This document shows positions 39,770 through 47,697 of a DNA stretch of 64,000 bases, in pieces; positions within the stretch are counted from its first letter, which is position 1, and every line of letters begins with the position of its first letter. Origin of the DNA: Geobacter sp. DSM 9736. GTDB taxonomy: Bacteria; Desulfobacterota; Desulfuromonadia; Geobacterales; Geobacteraceae. Both the position numbers and the translations under genes were made by a program. The stretch lies in NCBI RefSeq assembly GCF_900187405.1, contig NZ_LT896716.1, forward strand, positions 3,410,753 through 3,474,752, given 5' to 3'. The notes beneath the pieces are model-generated. The model was given only the letters and a program-made list of their open reading frames with translations. It searched no databases and was not told the origin of the DNA.

Positions 39770-40816
39770 ATGATCAAAGTACTACTGGCAGATGATTCGA
39801 ACCTGGCCAGAACGATTCTGAGGGATATTTTCCATCGTACCTCAGACATAGCAGTGGTGGGAGAGGCCGCCGATGGCCGGGAAGCGGTAGACAAGAGCCG
39901 CCTCCTGAAGCCGGACCTGGTGATCATGGATATCCTGATGCCGGTAATGGACGGGATGGCAGCCATCGAAGAGATAATGGCTACTTCTCCGGTTCCGATT
40001 CTGGTCCTGTCATCAACTATGGAGGACCGCGAGGTTCACAGTGCATTTGCGGCCATAAAGAAGGGAGCCCTGGATGTCATGGGGAAGCCCGGAGGGGCCG
40101 ATTTTATCCTGACCGAAGATTTCCAGGCGCGCCTGGTTGAGAAGGTCAGGCTTCTTGCACGTATCCGTGTTATCCATCACCTCAACCGTGCCTTTGTAGA
40201 ACCGGTCCCGGCTCCCGTCCCTCCGCAGGATGCAGCCCCTACGATCCTCGCTGTGGGAGCTTCAACGGGGGGACCTCGGGCGGTGCTGAGTATCCTGAAG
40301 GCCCTTCCTGCAGATTTCCCGGGAGCTGTGTATATTGTCCAGCACATAGCGCAGGGATTCGCCCGAGGATTCGCCAAATGGCTCGATACGGAGAGCAGCA
40401 TCAGCGTCCGGTTGGCTGAAGACGGCGAAGGGGTGAGCCCTGGTGAAGCGGTGGTGGCGCCCAACGACTGTCACATGATAATGGAGAATGGGCACATCAA
40501 GCTTATCGACGCTCCCCCTGTCAACTGCTGCCGGCCGTCGATAGACGTGCTCTTTAACGCTCTTGCAGAGGACCAGGGGGCGCGGGTTTTGGGAGTTCTG
40601 CTCACCGGCATGGGGAAGGACGGTGCTCTCGGATTGCGTCGAATACGGGAGTGCGGTGGGGCAACCCTGGTTCAGGATGAGGAAACCTCAGTGGTCTTCG
40701 GTATGCCCAGGGCGGCCATAAGTCTCAACGCTGCGGGGCAGGTACTTCCGCTTTCCGGGATACCGCACGCGATTCTGCGGCTTTTCGGTAAGAACGACCA
40801 GTTCAGGATGCAGTGA
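39770..40816 (+). CDS. cheB: Chemotaxis response regulator protein-glutamate methylesterase
   Basis: A 348-residue protein. The receiver domain has D8-D9 and phosphoacceptor D54 in LVIMDILMPVMDG. A linker of about 30 residues leads to the methylesterase domain, whose catalytic Ser-His-Asp residues lie in GASTGGPRAV, VQHIAQGFARGFA and LTGMGKDGALG. It removes receptor methyl groups and can deamidate receptor glutamines. It is separated from cheA by 95 bases that contain paired hairpins. Confidence 0.97.
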   Translation: MIKVLLADDSNLARTILRDIFHRTSDIAVVGEAADGREAVDKSRLLKPDLVIMDILMPVMDGMAAIEEIMATSPVPILVLSSTMEDREVHSAFAAIKKGALDVMGKPGGADFILTEDFQARLVEKVRLLARIRVIHHLNRAFVEPVPAPVPPQDAAPTILAVGASTGGPRAVLSILKALPADFPGAVYIVQHIAQGFARGFAKWLDTESSISVRLAEDGEGVSPGEAVVAPNDCHMIMENGHIKLIDAPPVNCCRPSIDVLFNALAEDQGARVLGVLLTGMGKDGALGLRRIRECGGATLVQDEETSVVFGMPRAAISLNAAGQVLPLSGIPHAILRLFGKNDQFRMQ

Positions 40817-40853
40817 CGGAAGTGACGATACATGGGGGAGGAAGGATAAGGGA

Positions 40854-41234
40854 ATGACGAAACGAAAAATTCTCGTCGTAGATGACAGTGAGCTGGTTAC
40901 CGCAATGGCGCGCGATGCTCTGGAAGGTGCCGGATTCGAGGTGTTTACGGCGAATAACGGCATAGAGGCTAACAGCTACATTTTCTCGCGGAACAAGCCG
41001 GACCTGATAATCCTCGACGTTATGCTGCCGATGCTTGACGGCGACAAAAAAGCGAAGCTTTTGCGGGAGAAGGAATACAGCAGGGGGATTCCTATTCTTC
41101 TTCTATCTTCCAAGTCGGAGGAGGAATTGCAACGGCTGACGGCCGAAGCAGGGGCGGACGGATATATCCGGAAGCCATTCACCCCCGAAAGTTTCGTTGC
41201 GTCAGTTTCGGCTTTCACCGATCGAACTGCGTAA
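40854..41234 (+). CDS. CheY-like single-domain response regulator
   Basis: A 126-residue receiver domain with acidic residues D10-D11, phosphoacceptor D55 in LIILDVMLP, a Ser in LLLSSKS and Lys in YIRKPFTP. There is no output domain, so it works by protein contact, probably as the diffusible output of the CheA upstream. It lacks the flagellar-CheY FTAAT pattern, so its partner need not be a flagellar motor. It is the last che gene; cysS follows after 37 bases. Confidence 0.9.
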   Translation: MTKRKILVVDDSELVTAMARDALEGAGFEVFTANNGIEANSYIFSRNKPDLIILDVMLPMLDGDKKAKLLREKEYSRGIPILLLSSKSEEELQRLTAEAGADGYIRKPFTPESFVASVSAFTDRTA

Positions 41235-41271
41235 GTAACTCCCTTACCAGTACAACTACCGAGAGGAACTC

Positions 41272-42747
41272 ATGGCACTTCGCGTTTATAATACCTTTTC
41301 CGGCAGCAAGGAGGAGTTTGTTCCCCTAACCCCGGGGAAGGTCAAAATGTATGTCTGCGGCGTGACGGTCTATGACCATTGCCACATCGGTCATGCCCGT
41401 GCAAACGTCGTGTTTGATGTGGTCTACCGGTACCTGCGCCACCTCGGTTTCGAGGTAACGTACGTCCGCAACTATACCGATATCGACGACAAGATCATCA
41501 ATCGGGCCAACAAGGAAGGTGTGCCTTACAATGCCGTCTCCGAACGGTTTATCGCAGAATTCGACCGGGATATGGCGCAGCTTGGACTTGCTCTTCCGAC
41601 GCACCAGCCGAAGGCTACGGAGCATGTAGAGGAAATCATCGCGCTTGTGCAGAGGCTGGTCGAAAAGGGGGTTGCCTATCAGGCTGGAGGGGATGTCTAC
41701 TTCTGCGTGGAAAAGTTCGACTCCTATCTCAAACTGTCGAAACGGAACCTGGAGGAGATGCAGGCAGGCGCGCGGATCGAAGTAGATGAACGGAAACAGC
41801 ACCCAATGGATTTTGCGCTATGGAAAGAGGCCAAGCCCGGCGAGCCCTTCTGGGAGTCCCCGTGGGGGAAGGGAAGGCCCGGCTGGCACATCGAGTGTTC
41901 GGCGATGAGCATGAAATTTCTAGGAGAAACATTCGATATACATGGCGGAGGGAAAGACCTCATCTTCCCTCATCATGAGAACGAGATCGCCCAGTCTGAA
42001 GCGGCTACAGGCCGCAGATTCGTGAAGTACTGGCTTCATAACGGGTTCGTAAATATCAACGCCGAGAAGATGAGCAAGTCCCTGGGCAATTTTTTCACGA
42101 TAAAGGAAGTGCTCGACCGGTACGATTCCGAAGTCCTCCGCTTCTTTCTCCTGTCAGCCCACTATCGTTCTCCCCTCGATTTTTCGGATCAGAATCTCAC
42201 CGAAGCGGAGACGGGGCTTGAGCGTATATATAAAGCGCTGACGGGAATAGAGGAGTACCTTTCTGTTGAGGAGGCCGGGCGAGCGGATGGAGCCTCGGCG
42301 TCTGTCGGCCTGCAGGAGTTGGCCGAGAAGGTGGATGCCCTTCCCGAGAGGTTCAGCGAGGCGATGGATGACGATTTCAATACTGCGCAGGCTTTTGGGC
42401 ACATTTTCGATCTTGTGCGTGCTGTAAATAAAGTTCTGGTGGAAAAAGATAGCGGTGATGCTGCTGCGGCTCCTGTCTTGATAAAGGCAAGGGAGAGCAT
42501 ACGAGAGGCGGGTAATGTCCTGGGGGTCTTTATTTCAGAGCCCGCCGCCTATCTGGAACGAATCAGGCAGAGAAAGGCTGCGGCTCTTGAAATTGCTCCT
42601 GAGGAAATCGAACGTCTCATCGAGGAGCGGTCGGCTGCCCGGAAAAACAGGGACTTCAAGCGTGGCGACGAGATACGTGACCTTCTCCTCGCACGCAACA
42701 TTGTCCTTCTGGATGGGCCGCAGGGGACGACCTGGAAAGTCAAATAG
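41272..42747 (+). CDS. cysS: Cysteinyl-tRNA synthetase
   Basis: A 491-residue class I synthetase of normal length. Motifs are [17 protein letters not shown] (HIGH) and [14 protein letters not shown] (KMSKS). Zinc-binding residues are in [17 protein letters not shown] and [13 protein letters not shown]. The C-terminal DALR-type helical bundle extends over the last 150 residues. GAGAGGAAC precedes the ATG. Its placement after the che genes is probably incidental. A strong bidirectional terminator follows. Confidence 0.98.
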   Translation: MALRVYNTFSGSKEEFVPLTPGKVKMYVCGVTVYDHCHIGHARANVVFDVVYRYLRHLGFEVTYVRNYTDIDDKIINRANKEGVPYNAVSERFIAEFDRDMAQLGLALPTHQPKATEHVEEIIALVQRLVEKGVAYQAGGDVYFCVEKFDSYLKLSKRNLEEMQAGARIEVDERKQHPMDFALWKEAKPGEPFWESPWGKGRPGWHIECSAMSMKFLGETFDIHGGGKDLIFPHHENEIAQSEAATGRRFVKYWLHNGFVNINAEKMSKSLGNFFTIKEVLDRYDSEVLRFFLLSAHYRSPLDFSDQNLTEAETGLERIYKALTGIEEYLSVEEAGRADGASASVGLQELAEKVDALPERFSEAMDDDFNTAQAFGHIFDLVRAVNKVLVEKDSGDAAAAPVLIKARESIREAGNVLGVFISEPAAYLERIRQRKAAALEIAPEEIERLIEERSAARKNRDFKRGDEIRDLLLARNIVLLDGPQGTTWKVK

Positions 42748-42763
42748 TAAGGAAAAATCTGCT

Positions 42764-42806
42764 GAAAAAGAAGGGGGAGGGCTGCATGCCCTTCCCCTTC
42801 TTTTTC
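42764..42806. terminator. Bidirectional intrinsic terminator between cysS and the RHH gene
   Basis: A nearly perfect 19-bp stem: GAAAAAGAAGGGG with CCCCTTCTTTTTC, continued by GAGGGC/GCCCTT around a short loop. A/T runs on each side serve both strands. The stem overlaps the stop codon of the minus-strand gene. Confidence 0.85.
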
Positions 42807-42984
42807 AGGCCGCTTTTTCCAGAGCGGGCTGGAGCCGGTTTTTCACGATCTCCATCGCTTCCCTCATAATGTCGGACACGGTCTTGTGGGTTTCATCCAT
42901 GATTTTTTCGAGAACTTCCCGTTCTTCATCGCTGATTCGCATTGAAATTACATTATATCTCGGATTTTCTCTCATTCTTCCCAT
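42805..42984 (-). CDS. Small ribbon-helix-helix (CopG-type) DNA-binding protein
   Basis: A 59-residue protein. The ATG at 42984 follows AAAGGAGG. A short basic N-terminal arm leads to the beta strand RYNVISMRIS and two helices (DEEREVLEKIMDETH, TVSDIMREAMEIVKNRL), the fold of MetJ/Arc repressors that bind DNA as dimers. No toxin partner is adjacent, so it is not an obvious antitoxin. A near-consensus sigma-54 promoter lies 57-72 bases upstream. The neighbouring upstream gene encodes a sigma-54 activator, which suggests that it drives this repressor. Confidence 0.82.
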   Translation of the reverse strand: MGRMRENPRYNVISMRISDEEREVLEKIMDETHKTVSDIMREAMEIVKNRLQPALEKAA

Positions 42985-43040
42985 TGCGTATCCTCCTTTA
43001 TGTATGCAGTCCGTTTGTTTTTCTTGAATACATTCCATAG

Positions 43041-43056
43041 TGCGAGGAGTGTGCCA
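43041..43056 (-). promoter_or_regulatory. Sigma-54 promoter for the RHH gene
   Basis: The minus strand reads TGGCAC-ACTCC-TCGCA, one mismatch from TGGCAC-N5-TTGCA, with the required GG-N10-GC spacing. Transcription would begin near 43030, about 45 bases before the ATG. Confidence 0.65.
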
Positions 43057-43150
43057 ACGTGTCCAAGTTCTTCTTCTTGCCCTAAGTCATTGTTTTTGCA
43101 AATTTTTAAAAATATTATAGAAGTCTAACATTGTGTTTGATTTTTAAAGT

Positions 43151-43194
43151 GTGCCACTGCTGGCACGGTGTGTCAAAAAGTAACACATCGTGCC
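43151..43194. promoter_or_regulatory. Compound dyad, candidate activator (UAS) site
   Basis: Two overlapping inverted repeats: GTGCCA-CTGC-TGGCAC (43151-43166) and a 12-bp pair GGCACGGTGTGT / ACACATCGTGCC (43162-43194, one mismatch, 9-base spacer). They lie about 120-165 bases upstream of the predicted sigma-54 start, the usual enhancer distance. The rest of the 43057-43298 gap shows nothing else beyond AT-rich DNA. Confidence 0.5.
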
Positions 43195-43298
43195 TCCTGG
43201 CGGTCTCAATCAGATGATTTATGCGACGGCCAAACTTGCAGCTCTGTAAAATGGATGGGTATATGATTGGGGGGTGTATGGTGCTGTGCGATAATAAA

Positions 43299-45584
43299 CT
43301 AATTATTTCCGGTAGTTTCGGTCTTGGGGGTGCGCTGGCCCTTGAGGCCGTGCTTGTCTAGAAGGCGGTAAAATGTGCGGCGCGGGATGTTGGCGAGTTG
43401 TGCCGCTTTTGACACATTGCCTCCTGACTCGGCCAAGTAGCGTTGAATAAGCTTCTTCTCGACCCGCATGACATGGGGTTCACGCTCATGTTTAAAGGAA
43501 ACGAGGTCCGGGACGTCGGTGGCTCCATCGGCGTAGTTTTCCGCAAAGATGAGGGGGAGGTTGCCGAGCTTTACCACCCGGTCATGGGTGAGAACGGCTG
43601 CGCGCTCTATAACATTCTGCATTTCTCTTATGTTTCCAGGCCATGTGTATTGCATCATCGCCTTGATCGCCCGCTCTTCAATCCCCACAATGTTCTTGTT
43701 GAGCTTGTTTCGCGCCTTTTCGAGGAAAAAGTGAGCAAGCGTAGGCACCGACTCTAGTCTGCTTCGCAGGGGGGGCATCGTAATGGTGAAGACATTCAGG
43801 CGATAGTAGAGATCTTCTCGGAACCACCCATCCCTGATCCCTTCCTCCAGGTTTTTGTTTGTGGCGGCAATGAGTCGGACGTCCACTTTCTTGGTGGTCG
43901 TGCCCCCAACAGGCCTGACTTCGCCGGTATCGAGGACTCGCAGCAGCTCAGCCTGAAGTTTAGGTGTAATGTCTCCTATTTCATCAAGAAAAATCGTTCC
44001 TCCGTCTGCTGCTTCGAAAAGACCCTTCTTGTCGGCGATTGCGCCGGTGAAGGCGCCCCTCTTGTGCCCGAAAAGCTCGCTTTCAAGCAATGAATCGGTA
44101 ATGGTGGTACAGTTTACGGTGACCAGTGGCTTGTCGTTCCTCATGCTGTGCCGGTGAATGGCGCGGGCTGTAAGTTCCTTGCCGGTGCCGGATTCGCCGC
44201 GAATGAGGACTGTGGTCGGCGTGGGGCCTACCTGTTTAATGAGGTCGAGGACCTCCAGGGTCTTGCGGTCTTTGCCCACAATGAACTCGTCTCCGTACTC
44301 CCGCTCCAGCTCGCGGCGTGCGAGTTCGTACTTCTGGATGAGTCGCCCCCGGTCCTCTTCCAGTTTATGAAGGTTGAACGGCAGGCACATCTCCAGGTCT
44401 GCCAGGCCCTGAAATACGGCTACGGCATGTTCCCGGCAGGTCCGGTAGCCGCATGCCCTGCAGTTGAGCTCATCCTTTTGCGCAAATTTGTTGGTTGACT
44501 GTAGGATTGATTTTATGTCACCCGCGCGTGGCGTCGGCAGCTTAACGTACTTGTTGGAAAACTCCCTGGTGAGAGAGCAGCCGGTTTCGGCGGTAAGATG
44601 ATGGGGAGCCGTCTCGTACGGGACGTTGCGTTTGAAGTGTGTTATGACCAGGTTGCGCTTGTAGAAGCGGGTGACTTCCTTGTTGCGTCCAGGTCCGCCG
44701 ATGCACCCGTCGTAGCAAAACCGGATATCCGCAATGCGAGGGTTCATTCGGCCGGAAGCGAGATCTCGGATGATCCCCATTACATGAACCTCTCCTTCGG
44801 CGGTAACAATTTCGCAATCGAGGGGGTCTGTGGCAAGGGAGAAGGCTTTGAAAGCGCCCTCGGAAAGAGGAAAGAGGCGACCCAGGTGGGGGCGGATGCC
44901 ATCGAAAGGCTCTTCTTTCAGAGCCGGAACATTGATTCCGCGGCTTTTAAACAATCCCTCCAGTTCCTTGTAGGTAAGGACGGTATCAATGACTCCTTCG
45001 GTCTCTGCGGCCTGGGCCTCGAATTTGGCGGCAATGCAGGAGCTGAGGTAAATGACTTTCGAGTGTGGCAGGATAGACTTCAGGTGGCGTCCCATGGCAA
45101 CCATGGGGGAGATGACGTTGACCAGGTTTTTTATCAGCTTGGGGTAGTGCCGCTCAATAAGATCCACGACAGCGGGGCAGTGCGAGGATATGAGCGGAGA
45201 TGTAGCCTGCTCCATTGCGGTTGCATATCCGCTGGCGATGAGCTCTGCGCCGTACGATCCCTCATGCACCTCAGCGAAGCCGAGGCGTTTCAGGCCGGCC
45301 ACCAGTTGTCCGGGCGAAACGTAGTGAAAGAATGCAGGGAAGGAACATCCGAGAACGGCGATAACCGGGCTGTCAGAGCCTAGAAGTTCTTCGGTGGCGC
45401 CCACCTTGTCTGCGACCATTTTCGCTTTTTGGGGACAGTTGCTGAGGCAGTTGCCGCATCCGATGCACCGGTCGAACATGATCGACGCATAATTACGATC
45501 AACCTTTATGGCTTTTACGGGGCAGCTTCTAACGCAGGAGTAGCATTTACGGCACTTTTCGGTGAGTGTGACAATCGGTTCCAC
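43299..45584 (-). CDS. Sigma-54-dependent activator fused to an [FeFe]-hydrogenase-like iron-sulfur sensor
   Basis: A 761-residue protein with a GTG start. Residues 8-52 hold two 4Fe-4S motifs ([24 protein letters not shown]). Residues 70-345 match the [FeFe]-hydrogenase large-subunit C-terminal domain. Cubane-ligand cysteines are kept at C136 (SSHCP), C183 (SSCIAAKFE) and C290/C294 (CYDGCIGG), but the proton-relay cysteine of TSCCP is His135, so it is probably a sensor rather than a catalyst. An FeS domain follows (C375, C378, C383, C400; CRACGYRTC). The AAA+ domain has GESGTGKE at 463-470 and the sigma-54 contact loop GAFTGA at 510-515. The protein ends in a Fis-type helix-turn-helix ([20 protein letters not shown]). 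There is no receiver domain. Confidence 0.93.
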   Translation of the reverse strand: MEPIVTLTEKCRKCYSCVRSCPVKAIKVDRNYASIMFDRCIGCGNCLSNCPQKAKMVADKVGATEELLGSDSPVIAVLGCSFPAFFHYVSPGQLVAGLKRLGFAEVHEGSYGAELIASGYATAMEQATSPLISSHCPAVVDLIERHYPKLIKNLVNVISPMVAMGRHLKSILPHSKVIYLSSCIAAKFEAQAAETEGVIDTVLTYKELEGLFKSRGINVPALKEEPFDGIRPHLGRLFPLSEGAFKAFSLATDPLDCEIVTAEGEVHVMGIIRDLASGRMNPRIADIRFCYDGCIGGPGRNKEVTRFYKRNLVITHFKRNVPYETAPHHLTAETGCSLTREFSNKYVKLPTPRAGDIKSILQSTNKFAQKDELNCRACGYRTCREHAVAVFQGLADLEMCLPFNLHKLEEDRGRLIQKYELARRELEREYGDEFIVGKDRKTLEVLDLIKQVGPTPTTVLIRGESGTGKELTARAIHRHSMRNDKPLVTVNCTTITDSLLESELFGHKRGAFTGAIADKKGLFEAADGGTIFLDEIGDITPKLQAELLRVLDTGEVRPVGGTTTKKVDVRLIAATNKNLEEGIRDGWFREDLYYRLNVFTITMPPLRSRLESVPTLAHFFLEKARNKLNKNIVGIEERAIKAMMQYTWPGNIREMQNVIERAAVLTHDRVVKLGNLPLIFAENYADGATDVPDLVSFKHEREPHVMRVEKKLIQRYLAESGGNVSKAAQLANIPRRTFYRLLDKHGLKGQRTPKTETTGNN

Positions 45585-45621
45585 GGCTTGGGCCTTCTTG
45601 GTCGGATTTGACTCCAGCCCC

Positions 45622-45650
45622 TGTATATACTAGTTCCATAAATTGTGCAA
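45622..45650 (-). promoter_or_regulatory. Possible sigma-70 promoter of the regulator gene
   Basis: Minus strand: TTGCAC, a 17-base spacer, TATACA, about 40 bases before the GTG start. The repeated TGGCACACT motifs lie directly upstream. Confidence 0.4.
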
Positions 45651-45653
45651 TGG

Positions 45654-45686
45654 GTGGCACACTCCAGCAGTATGTGGCACACTCCA
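45654..45686. repeat. Tandem GTGGCACACTCCA direct repeats
   Basis: Two identical 13-base copies at 45654-45666 and 45674-45686, exactly 20 bases apart (two helical turns), immediately upstream of the regulator promoter. The core TGGCACACTCC recurs at the RHH sigma-54 promoter and TGGCACACT at 43151. Likely binding sites for a shared regulator. Confidence 0.6.
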
Positions 45687-45695
45687 CTTTTAGGC

Positions 45696-45777
45696 AAAAA
45701 AACACCCTAGCGACTAGGAGGGCAGTCAGCTAGGGCTGAATGAGAGCCTTGCGGCTCTCGCAACCGCAGTAATCTTT
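45696..45777 (-). ncRNA. Candidate small RNA with anti-Shine-Dalgarno loop and intrinsic terminator
   Basis: The minus strand carries, in order, a promoter, a 7-bp hairpin (GAGAGCC/GGCTCTC, loop GCAA) and a terminator stem CCCTAGC...GACT / AGTC...GCTAGGG (11 bp with one bulged T), whose 8-base loop is GCCCTCCT, followed by seven T residues. No minus-strand gene lies upstream that this terminator could serve. The C-rich loop complements ribosome binding sites. About 80 nt. It could instead be a leader attenuator of the regulator at 45584. Confidence 0.5.
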
Positions 45778-45783
45778 AATTTC

Positions 45784-45811
45784 AGTATAGCCTTCTCATG
45801 CCGTAACGCAA
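45784..45811 (-). promoter_or_regulatory. Promoter for the candidate small RNA
   Basis: Minus strand: TTGCGT, a 16-base spacer, TATACT. The predicted start is about seven bases downstream, near 45777. Confidence 0.4.
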
Positions 45812-45882
45812 GTAAAAATTGGGGAGATGTCAGCACACTCACTGCAGTAAATAAGGTTTGTTTAATTGGCCTGGGTGGACAA

Positions 45883-45911
45883 TTGCCACTCGCATCTCCC
45901 TGTGCTATAAG
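45883..45911 (+). promoter_or_regulatory. Sigma-70 promoter for the small gene and transglutaminase
   Basis: TTGCCA, a 17-base spacer, TATAAG with an upstream TG (extended -10), 29 bases before the ATG at 45940. A weaker sigma-54-like element (TGG-N9-TTGC, 45872-45886) overlaps it. Confidence 0.6.
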
Positions 45912-45939
45912 ACCTACAGACAACTGGACAGGAGGAGGC

Positions 45940-46149
45940 ATGGATCTCACATCTGAAGAACAAACATTGTTGAGCCATTTTCGGAGACTTGCACCCGAGT
46001 CGCGTAGAGAGCTGCTTGACTTGGCTTCTGTTATGGCATCCAGGGAACCGGAGGCATTGCTTGCAGAACGGCAGGATATGCAGTGCGTTCTTGAGCGCCG
46101 TGTCAAGGATCGACTAGAAACAGCCTCTGAGCCTATTTTTACGGAATGA
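45940..46149 (+). CDS. Small uncharacterised helical protein
   Basis: A 69-residue protein with a very strong AGGAGGAGG ribosome binding site. It is entirely helical and charged (LTSEEQTLLSHFRRLAPESRRE, LLDLASVMASREPEALLAER). The opening resembles the C-terminal helices of some XRE-type regulators, but no DNA-binding motif is present. There is no signal peptide. Its stop overlaps the transglutaminase start by 4 bases (ATGA), so the two proteins are made together. I do not recognise a family. Confidence 0.7.
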   Translation: MDLTSEEQTLLSHFRRLAPESRRELLDLASVMASREPEALLAERQDMQCVLERRVKDRLETASEPIFTE

Positions 46150-47669
46150 AGATGGATATCGCGCGCGTCTTCTTCTATTTCAGGTTGCGTCCCTTAGGCT
46201 GGTTCGCCATTCTTCTCTTTGTAGCGTTCGCAGGAGATTCCGCCTGTACATTGCGTTCAGCTCATGCCGCAGCAACCGTTCTGGCTGCTCCGCTGACTGC
46301 TCCTCCCCTGGGAGAGCGCTGGTTCGGCATCAGCATGAACGGCGAAAAGACCGGCTTTGCCTATTTGAATGTAACCACGCATCCTCAGGGGTATGAAATC
46401 GTCTCGGAGGGAAGCGTAAGGATGACGGTCCTAGGCTTTTCGCGGGAGGCTTCGGGACGGGAGCGGTATATCGTCGGCAAGGACCTCTCGCTTCGCTCGT
46501 TTGCGTTGGAGCAGACCATAGACGGCACCACTATGAGGCTTCGTGGGGAAGCCGTTCCGAAAGGGATCAATGTAGTTGTCGAAACCAAGGGGAATAGAAA
46601 AGAGCGGCTTCTGAGGGCAGAAGGAGCAGTATTTCCGCCTCCTGCCGTCAATATCTATCCTCTCCTGAGCGGCGCTATAAAGGACAAGACCTATCAGTTG
46701 CAGATCCTGGATGTGGAGGCAGTTAAGATCAAGAAGGTCAAGGTGACTGTGTTAGGAGCAGAAGGTGGAGGGGGAGGGATGCAGCAGACAGTTCATATGC
46801 AGAACGACCTCTACCCCGTGAGCAATGACGTCTGGGTGGACATGGCTGGCAATACGGTCAGGGAATCTGTGCGCGACGGGTTGATCGAGACGCGGGCCGA
46901 GCCTCGGCAACTCGCCATGAACTTCCTTGTCGAAGCTGCAATGTCCAAAAAGGATTTCGTCCTCGACTTCAGCAGGATTCCTGTAACGCCTCCCATTTCA
47001 CGGCCTCAGGATCTCGTTATGCTGAAGGTTGAGCTGGGGGAGGTTCCGGAAGGGGTTTCTGTTCCGGCAGGTGGGACGCAGCGAGTTGAGAGGCCCGGCG
47101 GGGGGAAAGTAATCCTGACGATGCCTGGAGCAGGGCAGGGAGGTGCCGCGCTACCCGAGGCCGAGCAGGAGAAGTATCTTTCTGCCACCGAGCGCATACT
47201 TCCAGACAATGGTAACATCGCCGCACTGAAAGATCGCATTTTGACGGGTGAAACGGGTCCTGAGGCGGGAATCGACATCCTTGCCAAATGGGTTGCAACC
47301 AACATCAAGGAGGCTGTGCTGGACAGCGTTTCCCCCCTGGAGACTCTTGAAAGGGGAGAGGGCAATTGCCAGGCGCATGCACGGCTTTATGCTTCGCTGG
47401 CGAGGGCTGCAGGGATACCGACAAAGTTCGTTTCGGGACTCGTCTATCTCCCGGACCAGGGATTTCTCTATCACAGCTGGGCGGAGAGTTATGCGGGGGG
47501 ATGGATTCCTGTAGATCCAACCTTCGGGCAGGTGCCGGCGGATGTTACCCACATAAAGCTTGCAGAAGGGGATTCACCCGGTGAGATGGCTCCGCTGGTT
47601 GCACTTATCGGCAGAATTTCGGCACGTGTCGTAGACAAGCGTTATCACGAGCCTGTGCGGCCGGAGTAG
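46146..47669 (+). CDS. Exported transglutaminase-like protein
   Basis: A 507-residue protein with an N-terminal hydrophobic segment (residues 14-42) that looks like a signal peptide or anchor. The middle 280 residues form a beta-rich region of unknown role. The C-terminal domain has the transglutaminase-like triad: Cys in EGNCQAHARLYASLARAAGIP, His in YHSWAESY and Asp in WIPVDPTFGQ. Such domains act as proteases, cross-linkers or amidases outside the cytoplasm. It is coupled to the 69-residue gene upstream and converges with the M16 peptidase gene 28 bases away. Confidence 0.88.
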   Translation: MKMDIARVFFYFRLRPLGWFAILLFVAFAGDSACTLRSAHAAATVLAAPLTAPPLGERWFGISMNGEKTGFAYLNVTTHPQGYEIVSEGSVRMTVLGFSREASGRERYIVGKDLSLRSFALEQTIDGTTMRLRGEAVPKGINVVVETKGNRKERLLRAEGAVFPPPAVNIYPLLSGAIKDKTYQLQILDVEAVKIKKVKVTVLGAEGGGGGMQQTVHMQNDLYPVSNDVWVDMAGNTVRESVRDGLIETRAEPRQLAMNFLVEAAMSKKDFVLDFSRIPVTPPISRPQDLVMLKVELGEVPEGVSVPAGGTQRVERPGGGKVILTMPGAGQGGAALPEAEQEKYLSATERILPDNGNIAALKDRILTGETGPEAGIDILAKWVATNIKEAVLDSVSPLETLERGEGNCQAHARLYASLARAAGIPTKFVSGLVYLPDQGFLYHSWAESYAGGWIPVDPTFGQVPADVTHIKLAEGDSPGEMAPLVALIGRISARVVDKRYHEPVRPE

Positions 47670-47697
47670 CAGAGGGCGGTGCCCCGGCGAAGCGCTA

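Noticed and set aside
45654-45686. The two TGGCACACTCC copies as sigma-54 promoters
   Set aside because: The required GC is absent at N10 after GG (N9 in the first copy, none in the second).
45696-45780. Cyclic-di-GMP (GEMM) riboswitch near the regulator
   Set aside because: Geobacter genomes often have GEMM elements, but the conserved GEMM core bases are not present here; only two plain hairpins and a terminator are seen.
45726-46106. Minus-strand open frame of 126 codons over the small RNA region
   Set aside because: It overlaps a well-supported plus-strand gene and promoter, has no ribosome binding site and shows a biased, low-complexity sequence.
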